Under the pieces are notes generated by a model. It was given only the letters and a program-made list of their open reading frames with translations. It made no database searches and was not told the origin of the DNA. From Bacillota bacterium (GTDB taxonomy: Bacteria > Bacillota > Clostridia > Acetivibrionales > DSM-1351): a stretch of 64,000 nt of DNA. The DNA lies in NCBI GenBank assembly GCA_023397905.1, contig JAEWSZ010000182.1, positions 62,001-126,000 of the forward strand, given 5' to 3'. The stretch's first letter is position 1. Each line of letters begins with the position of its first letter. This document shows positions 1 to 7,089 of the stretch, piece by piece. The translations under genes were made by a program, and so were the position numbers.

Positions 1-347
1 TTAAAATCTCCCTGACTGGCGCTTACACCATAGTTATGTATGTGGAGGAAATCGGAAAATGGCTGGGTACGTACATAATATATCCACATTAACCTTGGAA
101 TAAGTGCTATGAGAATTAAAACTATTAAAAAAACTCCAGAATTTATTTTTGAAAGTATGTCTACCTTATATATGATATATATAAGTAAAGATGCGGTCAT
201 CAGAAAAGCCAAACCTGTATAAAACGGCATTTTCAAAGCGGAGGGACCGGATCTGAGGGCGGCGGTCAGAGCAATCGAAACGAGCAGTGCTATTGCTCCC
301 CATACTATGACAAAAAAGACAATGTTCTTAAACTTTACTTTCCCCAA
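1..347 (-). CDS. Membrane glycosyltransferase (GT39/ArnT-like), N-terminal part, runs off the window
   Basis: The leftward frame stays open for 115 codons to the window edge, so only the N-terminus is visible. The likely start is TTG at 347, with AAGGAAG about 7 nt upstream; the nearby ATG and GTG lead straight into a stop. The residues show two or three hydrophobic helices (around residues 7-30, 40-60 and 67-85), then LIPRLMWIYYV and QPFSDF. An Arg-x-x-Trp followed by an Asp in the first extracytoplasmic loop is typical of GT39/ArnT-like polytopic transferases that use lipid-linked sugars. The gene is divergent from the S-layer gene, and its upstream region carries an 11-bp-period box at 513-540. 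The family call is inference from a short stretch; a different polytopic membrane protein is possible. Confidence 0.6.
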   Translation of the reverse strand, partial: MGKVKFKNIVFFVIVWGAIALLVSIALTAALRSGPSALKMPFYTGLAFLMTASLLIYIIYKVDILSKINSGVFLIVLILIALIPRLMWIYYVRTQPFSDFLHIHNYGVSASQGDF

Positions 348-512
348 AACATCACTTCCTTACAAAATGTAATATTTATTACCGGTTTTCTTACATTTTA
401 ACATAACAAACCCCGCCGGCATATGAAAAGTTTATTTTATGATGCCTGAGGCGCCCGGGATGTTGCTTAAAATTCATAAAATGTTTTTACAATGTAATAC
501 TCTTTTAACCTT

Positions 513-540
513 TGTAAAGCATCCGTAACCCTCTTGTAAT
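513..540 (-). promoter_or_regulatory. WalR/PhoP-like box, three hexamers at 11-bp period
   Basis: TGTAAA (513-518), CGTAAC (524-529) and TGTAAT (535-540) are separated by exactly 5 nt each. Two of the three fit the WalR consensus TGTWAH and the middle one differs by one base. Read on the minus strand, the site faces the leftward gene that starts at 347. A further TGTAAT at 493 followed by TTTAAC at 504 keeps the same 11-bp period. Binding is inferred. Confidence 0.45.
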
Positions 541-578
541 AAGTTTACCATAATAAACCTCTATGTGAAAAACAGCCC

Positions 579-606
579 ATTACAGTACGCTTACAGTTAC
601 TTTACA
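579..606 (+). promoter_or_regulatory. WalR/PhoP-like box upstream of first S-layer gene
   Basis: ATTACA (579-584), CTTACA (590-595) and TTTACA (601-606) lie at an exact 11-bp period, 14 nt upstream of a good -35 element. The reverse complement reads TGTAAA-N5-TGTAAG-N5-TGTAAT, close to the WalR consensus TGTWAH-N5-TGTWAH. The second S-layer gene has the same arrangement at the same distance from its -10. The position just upstream of -35 suggests activation. Confidence 0.55.
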
Positions 607-620
607 TCTTCTATATTATG

Positions 621-650
621 TTGACCTGATAAAAATAGCGGTGCTATAAT
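621..650 (+). promoter_or_regulatory. SigA-type promoter of first S-layer gene
   Basis: TTGACC (621-626), an 18-nt spacer and TATAAT (645-650), preceded by TGC so that the -10 is also of the extended TGn type. Transcription would start near 657, leaving a leader of about 124 nt. Confidence 0.8.
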
Positions 651-705
651 TATTTCAGAAATCAGGCGAGCGATGTCTGCAAACCCTGATTTTAAACTGT
701 TTTAT

Positions 706-742
706 ACCGGAAGATAAATATTCTTGGCCTTGTTCTTCCGGT
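706..742 (+). promoter_or_regulatory. Hairpin in leader of first S-layer gene
   Basis: ACCGGAAG (706-713) pairs perfectly with CTTCCGGT (735-742) in the leader, ending 23 nt before the ribosome binding site at 766-772. No T-run follows, so it is not a terminator. A transcript-stabilising 5' structure, common for abundant surface proteins, is plausible; a regulatory role is unproven. Confidence 0.5.
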
Positions 743-780
743 AATCCTATGGCCACTAAAAATCTAAGGAGGATTTGGTA

Positions 781-3660
781 ATGAGAAATTTTAAGAAGAT
801 TTCTGCTGTGGTAGTTGCCCTTGCGATAATGCTAACTACATTTGTACCAGCATTCGCGGCATATACTCCAGTCAACGGGGACAAGGCAAATGTTCTCCAC
901 CAGCTAGATCTCTATGCAGGTACTAGCTCAACCACATTCGACCCTTCTCTTGATACCAAGCTGACAAGAGGACAGGGAGCAACACTTTTAACAAAATTGT
1001 TCAACATGGACGATGCCGCACAGGCTCTGACCGATGCTGAAACAACTGCAATCCTCAAGGACTTTGCAGACGCGGACAAAGTACCTACATATGCTGAAAA
1101 GAGACTGGCATATCTGATAAAGAACCACATCATGTCAGGTTCTGAAGACACAGCAACAGGTAAGCTTTATGTCAATGCCGATGAAGATCTTCTCGGCGGA
1201 CAATTCTCAACTCTGTTACTGAAGCAGCTCGGCTTCACAGTAGCAGACTGGAAGGAATCAATCAAGCAGCTGGCAAACGTAGAAGGCGCTAAAGATATCT
1301 CCGGATACGCTTCATACGCCGCAGGTTCAGTATTAAGAGACCAGGCAGTGGGAATAATGTACGGAGCTCTCACAGCCAAGTACGAAGACGGAAGCGCAAC
1401 CATCATCGAGAAAATAGTAGCAGCCAAGCCTGCTCTCAGGGATATCGCCATAGCAGCAGGGCTTATCGCCGCTCCGAAAAATCTGGAGGTTGAGAGTGTA
1501 ACTTCAACCAACTTGAGAGAAATATTTGTTAAATTCAATAAAGCTGTCGACAAAAATACAGCTGAAACAGTAACTAATTATTTGTCAAACACAGATGCTG
1601 CAACTTATATTGATGGTGCACCTGCTCTTCAGGCAGATGGTAAGACTGTAAAATTAACAGTTAAAGATGGAACAGCAAATCAAACTTCTATTGATTTCGC
1701 CATTAAAAATGTGAAAGATGAAAGTGGGGTAGCACTGGCTTCCACATATTCCACTTCTATAACGTTGTTTGATGCAGAAGTGCCAAAGGCTCTGAGCTAT
1801 AAGTTTACCGGACCGCAGAACATTGAGATTACATTCTCAGAACCAATTGATGCTGCAGCTTCAACTCTTTCTGTATTAGTTGACAACGGTATCTATGGTG
1901 CAACAGCAGCAGTTAAATCCGGCAATGAATATGTAGTCGAAGTAGAATTGGGCGCCGCATTGACAGAAGGTGCTCATACATTGGTAATAAAAGGCGCTAA
2001 AGACTTTGCTCATTATACTTCATTAGACAAAACTTTTGATGTAAATTATGTAAAGGATACTACGGCTCCGGTTGTTTCAGTAGAAGCAACACAAACAGAA
2101 GTAACATTTTCTTTTAACAAGCCGGTTACAGGTCTGTCAACCGCTAATATTTATCACACATATTCTTCCTACAAGCCATATGCGCTTGTTGATGAAAGCG
2201 GAAATGCAGTTGTTGCGGATAAATATTATGATAAAGTAATAGCTAAATTCGTAGATCCTAATAACTCAGATAACAAGCTTCCATTACCTGCCGGTTCGGC
2301 TACGAAAGTTGTTCTCATTAAAGAAGCTTCTGCTGGCGTAGTGGTTCAGGACAGATATGGCAATGCAATACCTGAGGATTTGACATTTACGGTAACAGTG
2401 GCAGCAGATACCACTGCTCCGTCAATATCGGGGGTTACAGTTGAAAACGAACATAAAGTAATTATTTCGTATTCGGAATCAGTCAGCGGTTACTATGATG
2501 CTGCAAACTTTGTAGTAAAGAAATCTGACGGAACTGTAATTTCAAACAGCGAATATTCAGTTTCCCAGCTTATCGAAGACAGCGTTTATAAGACAGTCCT
2601 GACATTCACAAAAGATCTTGCAGGCGGAGCTTACAGCGTAGAAGTATCAAACATTAAAGATACATCTTTGAATGAAAATGCAATGGGTACTAAAACGGCT
2701 ACATTTGTTGTTACAGATTTAACTCCCATATCCGAAGCATCATTTATACTCTCGGATGACGGCAAGACATTATATGTTACATTCCCTGAAACCATGAGTA
2801 CTTCAGGAGTAAATTCAATACTTAATCAAGCAAACTATCTGTATGGTTCATCAGCTAGTAATGCGGTTGCACTTACCGATGCAGCTATCTCAATATTCGG
2901 TACGGCTGATAAGGCTAAGATAGTACTTCCTTGGGACTTCAGCGGCAAGAACCTGTACATTAAAAATGTAGCTGACGTTGCAGGTAATGTTATGAGCGCA
3001 ATGTTTATAGCAGCAACTCCTGTTCCTAATGCAGCACCTGAAATTACAGCTGTTAAGACAATTGCTTTGAACAAACTTGAATTGACGGTAGATAAGAACT
3101 TATCGTCAATAAATGCCAGTAATATAATAGTTGATGGAATCCCAGTTGCAGCTGCAACATTTGTGAATGGAACAGACGCAGATACCGGTCTTCCAAAAGC
3201 AACAATTACTGTTACATTGAAAGCTTCAGGTGCGTATGCAACAGGTGATCTGAAACCATCTATCATCAAAATTACGGGCACAGATATCAAATCAATTACC
3301 GGTAAGCCAATGGTTGCTAATGACAATGTAATTTCATCAATAACTCCTACTGACGGTGTTGCTCCTGTAGTTGCTGACATACAGATTGCAAACGGATCAA
3401 CCACAACAATCAAAGTAATATTTGATGAAGCTATAAATCCTGATTCATGGACTAATATCGGTAAGAATGGATTCTCAGTAGTTGGTGGAACTCTTAACTC
3501 AGTTTCATTCGATGGCAACAAAACTGTAACATTAACCGGTACAAACTTCAGCAAATATACCGATGTAATATATACAGCAGGAAATCTTTGCGATAATACA
3601 GGGAATAACAATCAGGTAGCATCATTTAATTATACTAATACTTTGACAGTAACACCATAA
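781..3660 (+). CDS. S-layer protein with SLH-like region and Ig-like repeats (paralog 1)
   Basis: Secreted surface protein of 959 residues. ATG at 781 is preferred because AAGGAGG (766-772) lies 8 nt upstream; an in-frame TTG at 775 is too close to it. Residues 1-27 form a signal peptide ending VPAFAA. Residues 30-230 hold degenerate SLH repeats (LTRGQGATLLTKLF, LGGQFSTLLLKQLGF), which in this family bind secondary cell-wall polymers. From about residue 235 to the end there are some six or seven Ig-like modules of the SbsA/Big_5 kind, with recurring patterns such as REIFVKFNKAV, IEITFSEPID and IKVIFDEAIN. The architecture and many motifs match the next gene, so the two are tandem paralogs. 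The first 700 nt are visibly richer in G/C-ending codons than the rest, as if the SLH and Ig parts had different histories. It has its own promoter, a structured leader and a terminator, so it is probably monocistronic and highly expressed. Confidence 0.9.
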   Translation: MRNFKKISAVVVALAIMLTTFVPAFAAYTPVNGDKANVLHQLDLYAGTSSTTFDPSLDTKLTRGQGATLLTKLFNMDDAAQALTDAETTAILKDFADADKVPTYAEKRLAYLIKNHIMSGSEDTATGKLYVNADEDLLGGQFSTLLLKQLGFTVADWKESIKQLANVEGAKDISGYASYAAGSVLRDQAVGIMYGALTAKYEDGSATIIEKIVAAKPALRDIAIAAGLIAAPKNLEVESVTSTNLREIFVKFNKAVDKNTAETVTNYLSNTDAATYIDGAPALQADGKTVKLTVKDGTANQTSIDFAIKNVKDESGVALASTYSTSITLFDAEVPKALSYKFTGPQNIEITFSEPIDAAASTLSVLVDNGIYGATAAVKSGNEYVVEVELGAALTEGAHTLVIKGAKDFAHYTSLDKTFDVNYVKDTTAPVVSVEATQTEVTFSFNKPVTGLSTANIYHTYSSYKPYALVDESGNAVVADKYYDKVIAKFVDPNNSDNKLPLPAGSATKVVLIKEASAGVVVQDRYGNAIPEDLTFTVTVAADTTAPSISGVTVENEHKVIISYSESVSGYYDAANFVVKKSDGTVISNSEYSVSQLIEDSVYKTVLTFTKDLAGGAYSVEVSNIKDTSLNENAMGTKTATFVVTDLTPISEASFILSDDGKTLYVTFPETMSTSGVNSILNQANYLYGSSASNAVALTDAAISIFGTADKAKIVLPWDFSGKNLYIKNVADVAGNVMSAMFIAATPVPNAAPEITAVKTIALNKLELTVDKNLSSINASNIIVDGIPVAAATFVNGTDADTGLPKATITVTLKASGAYATGDLKPSIIKITGTDIKSITGKPMVANDNVISSITPTDGVAPVVADIQIANGSTTTIKVIFDEAINPDSWTNIGKNGFSVVGGTLNSVSFDGNKTVTLTGTNFSKYTDVIYTAGNLCDNTGNNNQVASFNYTNTLTVTP

Positions 3661-3714
3661 TTATGATGATGATACCGTAATCGAGTTGTAACTGTAAAAC
3701 ATTAAACATTAATT

Positions 3715-3768
3715 AAAAACTGTCTGGCAAACCAGCCTGTAAAGGATTGGTCGTCAGGCAGTTTTTCT
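3715..3768 (+). terminator. Rho-independent terminator after first S-layer gene
   Basis: AAAAACTGTCTG (3715-3726) pairs with CAGGCAGTTTTT (3755-3766) with one G-U pair, and the T-run ends the stem. The hexamer repeats of the next promoter begin directly after it. Confidence 0.75.
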
Positions 3769-3796
3769 ATTTCAGTTCTATTACAAATTCTTTACA
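3769..3796 (+). promoter_or_regulatory. WalR/PhoP-like box upstream of second S-layer gene
   Basis: ATTTCA (3769-3774), ATTACA (3780-3785) and TTTACA (3791-3796) lie at an exact 11-bp period. The last two form a perfect DTWACA-N5-DTWACA, the reverse complement of the WalR consensus. The box ends 15 nt before the -35. The distance from the end of the box to the first base of the -10 is 39 nt, identical to the first S-layer gene. Confidence 0.6.
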
Positions 3797-3811
3797 CTTA
3801 AAATGGCGTTG

Positions 3812-3840
3812 TTGACTGTAAAATTTGCCAGTGATATAAT
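3812..3840 (+). promoter_or_regulatory. SigA-type promoter of second S-layer gene
   Basis: TTGACT (3812-3817), a 17-nt spacer and TATAAT (3835-3840), with TGA just before the -10 (extended type). This is near consensus. Transcription would start near 3847 and give a leader of about 155 nt. Confidence 0.85.
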
Positions 3841-3850
3841 ACATATGAAT

Positions 3851-3967
3851 CAAGATAGGTAAATTTAGCCAAAGTGTTGCTAAAGGTGCTAAATCTTGAA
3901 AAATTGGTTTAACGAGCTGGGCTAAATATGGGATGAGGCGTAGCCTGCTCTGGAATTAAATAGCCCA
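3851..3967 (+). promoter_or_regulatory. Structured 5' leader of second S-layer gene
   Basis: Two nested or consecutive stems are visible. CAAGAT (3851-3856) pairs with ATCTTG (3893-3898), enclosing ATTTAGC (3863-3869) with GCTAAAT (3888-3894), which partly compete. TGGGCTA (3918-3924) pairs with TAGCCCA (3961-3967), 17 nt before AAGGAGGATTTG (3985-3996). No known riboswitch class was recognised. It may only stabilise a very abundant mRNA. Confidence 0.45.
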
Positions 3968-4001
3968 CCCGCCACAAAATACACAAGGAGGATTTGAGAA
4001 C

Positions 4002-6959
4002 ATGAGAAATCTCAGAAAGTTAACTGCAGTTGTTGTAGCAATAGCATTAGTGCTTACTTCTATGACTGCTGCATTTGCGGCTTCAACAAGTTATGAGTTT
4101 GAAGCACAAGCAAACACACTTAAGGATCTCGGAATCTGGGAAGGTTCTACTGATGGTGACCTGATGCTCGGTAAAGATTTAACCAGAGCTGAAGGAGCAG
4201 TTTTGGTTCTTAAGCTTTTATTTGGAAAGACAGACGCTGATCAGGAAGCAGCAGATACCGCAGCATTGGATAAATTTGCTGACGTTGATGAAGTTCCTGC
4301 ATGGGCTGAAGGCTGGTTGGCATTAGCAGTTGCTAATGGCGTAGTAAAAGGTTCAGAAGCAAAAGACGGTTCATTGTCATTGAATGCTGACTCTCCATTA
4401 TTAGGAAAAGATCTTGCATCAATGTTCATGAACGCTCTCGGATTTGCTGATGAGAATGAATACGGATCAGCTGCTGAATTGTTGGCTGAAAAGTCAAAAG
4501 GTACTATCTTAGCTGGTATAGCTGAAGATATCGAAAACGAAGCACTTACAAGAGATGTTGCTTCAGCAGTAGTTTTTGATACTTTGACAGCTACAGCAAA
4601 AGATGCTACAAAGACAGTTATTGAGACTTATGTGGGTTCAAATGCTGAGCTCAAGGCTATAGCTCAGAAAGCTGGCTTGATTGCAACTCCAACTGAACTT
4701 GCAGTTGAAAGCATTGAAGCTCCTAACTTGAGAGAAGTACTTGTTAAGTTCAACAAGAAAGTTGACAGTAATTCCGCTCAGGTTGAAGGTAACTACATGA
4801 ACAGTTCAGATACTGCTCAGTATATTGAAGATGCTATTCTTCAAGAAGATGGCCAGACAGTAAAATTACTTATCAAAGACGGTACTGAAAACCAGACTAC
4901 CCTTGACTTTGAAATCAAGAACGTTAAGGATGAAAGCGGAGTAGTATTGGCTTCTACTTACACTAAGAGCTTGAATATATATGATGCAGAAGTTCCAAAG
5001 GCTCTCAGCTACAAGTTTACTGGACCGGATGCCATTGAAGTAACTTATTCAGAACCAATTGATACAACTGCTTCAGCTGCTACACTTTCAGCTATGGTTG
5101 ATGATGGTATCTATGGTACAACAACTACAGTAACAAACGGTGGTTATGTTGTTAATGTTGAGCTTGGCTCACCATTAAGTGAAGGCGCTCATAAGTTAGT
5201 AATAAAGGGTGCTCTTGACTTTGCACACTATACATCGTTGGATAAGACTTTTGATATGACTTATACAAAGGATACTACAGTTCCTACAGCTACTGTAGAG
5301 GTTACACAGACAGAAATCAAGTTTACTTTTAACAAGCCTGTTAAAGGATTGGGATTAAAGAGTATCTATCATACTTATTCATCATACATTCCATACACTT
5401 TGGAAGATCCTGACAGACACACTGTTGAGCCTGATCAATATTACTCCAAAGTAACAGCATCATTTGATGATGGAACGAATGTTCGCCCATTACCTGCTGG
5501 CACATCAACAAAAGTAGTACTTGTTGCTGATGCTGGAGATGACGGAGCTGGAAATGACCTGGTTATCACTGACAGATATGGCAATGTATTACCTGGAGAT
5601 TTGACTTTCAATGTAACAGTTACAGCTGATACTACTGCTCCCGTAATTACAGGAATTTCAGTAGAGAATCAGAAAGAGATATTGATATCATACTCAGAAA
5701 GTATGAAAAATTGGCTTGATGCTGCAAACTTCGTAGTTAAGAAGGCTGATGGTACTGTAGTAAGCGGTATTACAGTAACTGACGGTACAGCAGATGGTGT
5801 TACTAAGACTAAGCTTGTATCTAATGATGATTTGTCAGGCAGTTATACAGTAACAGTGTCAAATCTTACTGATAAGTCTCTTTATGCAAATCCTCTTGGA
5901 GTACAGACTGTCAGCTTTACAGTTAACGATCTGACTGGTATTACAAAAGCTTCCTATGATGTATCTGATGATGGAAGGACTTTGTATGTAACTTATCCTG
6001 AGGCAATGGCTACTACCGGAACATTCTCAGTATTGAACAAAGACAACTATTTGATTGGTACTACTGCAGATTCTGCAACCAAAATATCAAATGCTTCGAT
6101 TTCAGTATGGGGTTCAGCTGACAAAGTTAAGATAGTATTGGATACAGCAATTGGTGGTAATAAGCTTTTCATTAAAAATGTTGCTGATGTTGCCGGAAAT
6201 CTTCCTGCTTCGCTTTACATAGCAGCGACAGATACTTTAAATAACCCACCTGTAATTACAGATGTTAAGACTATTGCGCTTAACAAGCTCGAGATAACAG
6301 TCGACAGACAGTTGTCAACTATCAACGCTGCTAATATTGTTGTTGATGGAACTACTGTGGCAGCAGTTTCATATACCAATAAAACAGATGATGGTAAGCC
6401 GATATCAGTAATTACTGCAACATTGAAGGATTCTGGAAAACTTTCTGACGGTGCAGCTTTGCCTGCTACCATAGCAATAGTCAAGACTGGTGCTACACCA
6501 TCGACAAATATCAAGTCACTTACTGGTAAAGAGATGGCAGATACCACAAATGCATTGCCTTCAGTTATTGCTGCAGGTAAGTTAAAGGATGGAGTTGCTC
6601 CGGTTGTCAGCAAAGTTTACTTTGTAACTTCAAAAGCAATCGTAGTTGTATTTGATGAAACTATAGATCCACGTTCTGTAACGAGTGTTGGCAAGAATGG
6701 TTTCTCAGTTGCTGGTGGCACTCTTGATGGAGTTATAGTTACTGGTAAGTATGCAATATTGTACAATGATGATAAAGACTTTACTAAGTACACAGATGTA
6801 ATTTATACTGCAGGTGTTCTCGGTGATATTCATGAGAATGCAATAGCTTCATTTACGCATACTGATACATTAGTAATAGAATCAGCAACTGTAACAATAC
6901 CAGCTGATGTATATCAAGTATTAGTTGACAATAGAGTAGACTATATTGTTACACCTTAA
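4002..6959 (+). CDS. S-layer protein with SLH domains and Ig-like repeats (paralog 2)
   Basis: Secreted surface protein of 985 residues, about the size of major S-layer proteins. The start ATG follows AAGGAGG (3985-3991). A signal peptide occupies residues 1-27 (MTAAFAAS at the cut). SLH repeats lie at about 30-225 and include the canonical LTRAEGA motif, a VPAWAEGW segment and LLGKDLASMFM. Ig-like SbsA/Big_5 modules fill the rest, with recurring LREVLVKFNKKV, IEVTYSEPID and IVVVFDETID patterns. It parallels the preceding gene module by module. Its codon use is uniform and strongly biased, and its promoter is near consensus, so of the two it is the better candidate for the dominant S-layer subunit. 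That ranking is inference. Cell-surface attachment would be through the SLH domains and a pyruvylated or similar wall polymer. Confidence 0.92.
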   Translation: MRNLRKLTAVVVAIALVLTSMTAAFAASTSYEFEAQANTLKDLGIWEGSTDGDLMLGKDLTRAEGAVLVLKLLFGKTDADQEAADTAALDKFADVDEVPAWAEGWLALAVANGVVKGSEAKDGSLSLNADSPLLGKDLASMFMNALGFADENEYGSAAELLAEKSKGTILAGIAEDIENEALTRDVASAVVFDTLTATAKDATKTVIETYVGSNAELKAIAQKAGLIATPTELAVESIEAPNLREVLVKFNKKVDSNSAQVEGNYMNSSDTAQYIEDAILQEDGQTVKLLIKDGTENQTTLDFEIKNVKDESGVVLASTYTKSLNIYDAEVPKALSYKFTGPDAIEVTYSEPIDTTASAATLSAMVDDGIYGTTTTVTNGGYVVNVELGSPLSEGAHKLVIKGALDFAHYTSLDKTFDMTYTKDTTVPTATVEVTQTEIKFTFNKPVKGLGLKSIYHTYSSYIPYTLEDPDRHTVEPDQYYSKVTASFDDGTNVRPLPAGTSTKVVLVADAGDDGAGNDLVITDRYGNVLPGDLTFNVTVTADTTAPVITGISVENQKEILISYSESMKNWLDAANFVVKKADGTVVSGITVTDGTADGVTKTKLVSNDDLSGSYTVTVSNLTDKSLYANPLGVQTVSFTVNDLTGITKASYDVSDDGRTLYVTYPEAMATTGTFSVLNKDNYLIGTTADSATKISNASISVWGSADKVKIVLDTAIGGNKLFIKNVADVAGNLPASLYIAATDTLNNPPVITDVKTIALNKLEITVDRQLSTINAANIVVDGTTVAAVSYTNKTDDGKPISVITATLKDSGKLSDGAALPATIAIVKTGATPSTNIKSLTGKEMADTTNALPSVIAAGKLKDGVAPVVSKVYFVTSKAIVVVFDETIDPRSVTSVGKNGFSVAGGTLDGVIVTGKYAILYNDDKDFTKYTDVIYTAGVLGDIHENAIASFTHTDTLVIESATVTIPADVYQVLVDNRVDYIVTP

Positions 6960-6968
6960 GTTGAAATA

Positions 6969-7004
6969 AAAAAAGAGTGTCATTTATATGACACTCTTTT
7001 TTTT
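6969..7004 (+). terminator. Rho-independent terminator after second S-layer gene
   Basis: AGAGTGTCAT (6974-6983) and ATGACACTCT (6989-6998) form a perfect 10-bp stem with a 5-nt loop, flanked by A and T runs (T8 at 6997-7004). Confidence 0.9.
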
Positions 7005-7089
7005 ACCCCAATATCTTTCTTTAATAAAATATGGTAATATTAAGACAAAAGAGAAAAATAACCGTACTATATATAGGGAGGTTTATAAA

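Noticed and set aside
2835..3611. A 258-codon open frame on the minus strand inside the first S-layer gene
   Set aside because: It is the antisense shadow of a strongly biased coding sequence; the protein looks like low-complexity hydrophobic sequence with no site before its start.
3841..4001. Cyclic-di-GMP or cobalamin riboswitch in the leader of the second S-layer gene
   Set aside because: Stems and a conserved-looking GCTAAA element are present, but the invariant motifs of those classes are missing.
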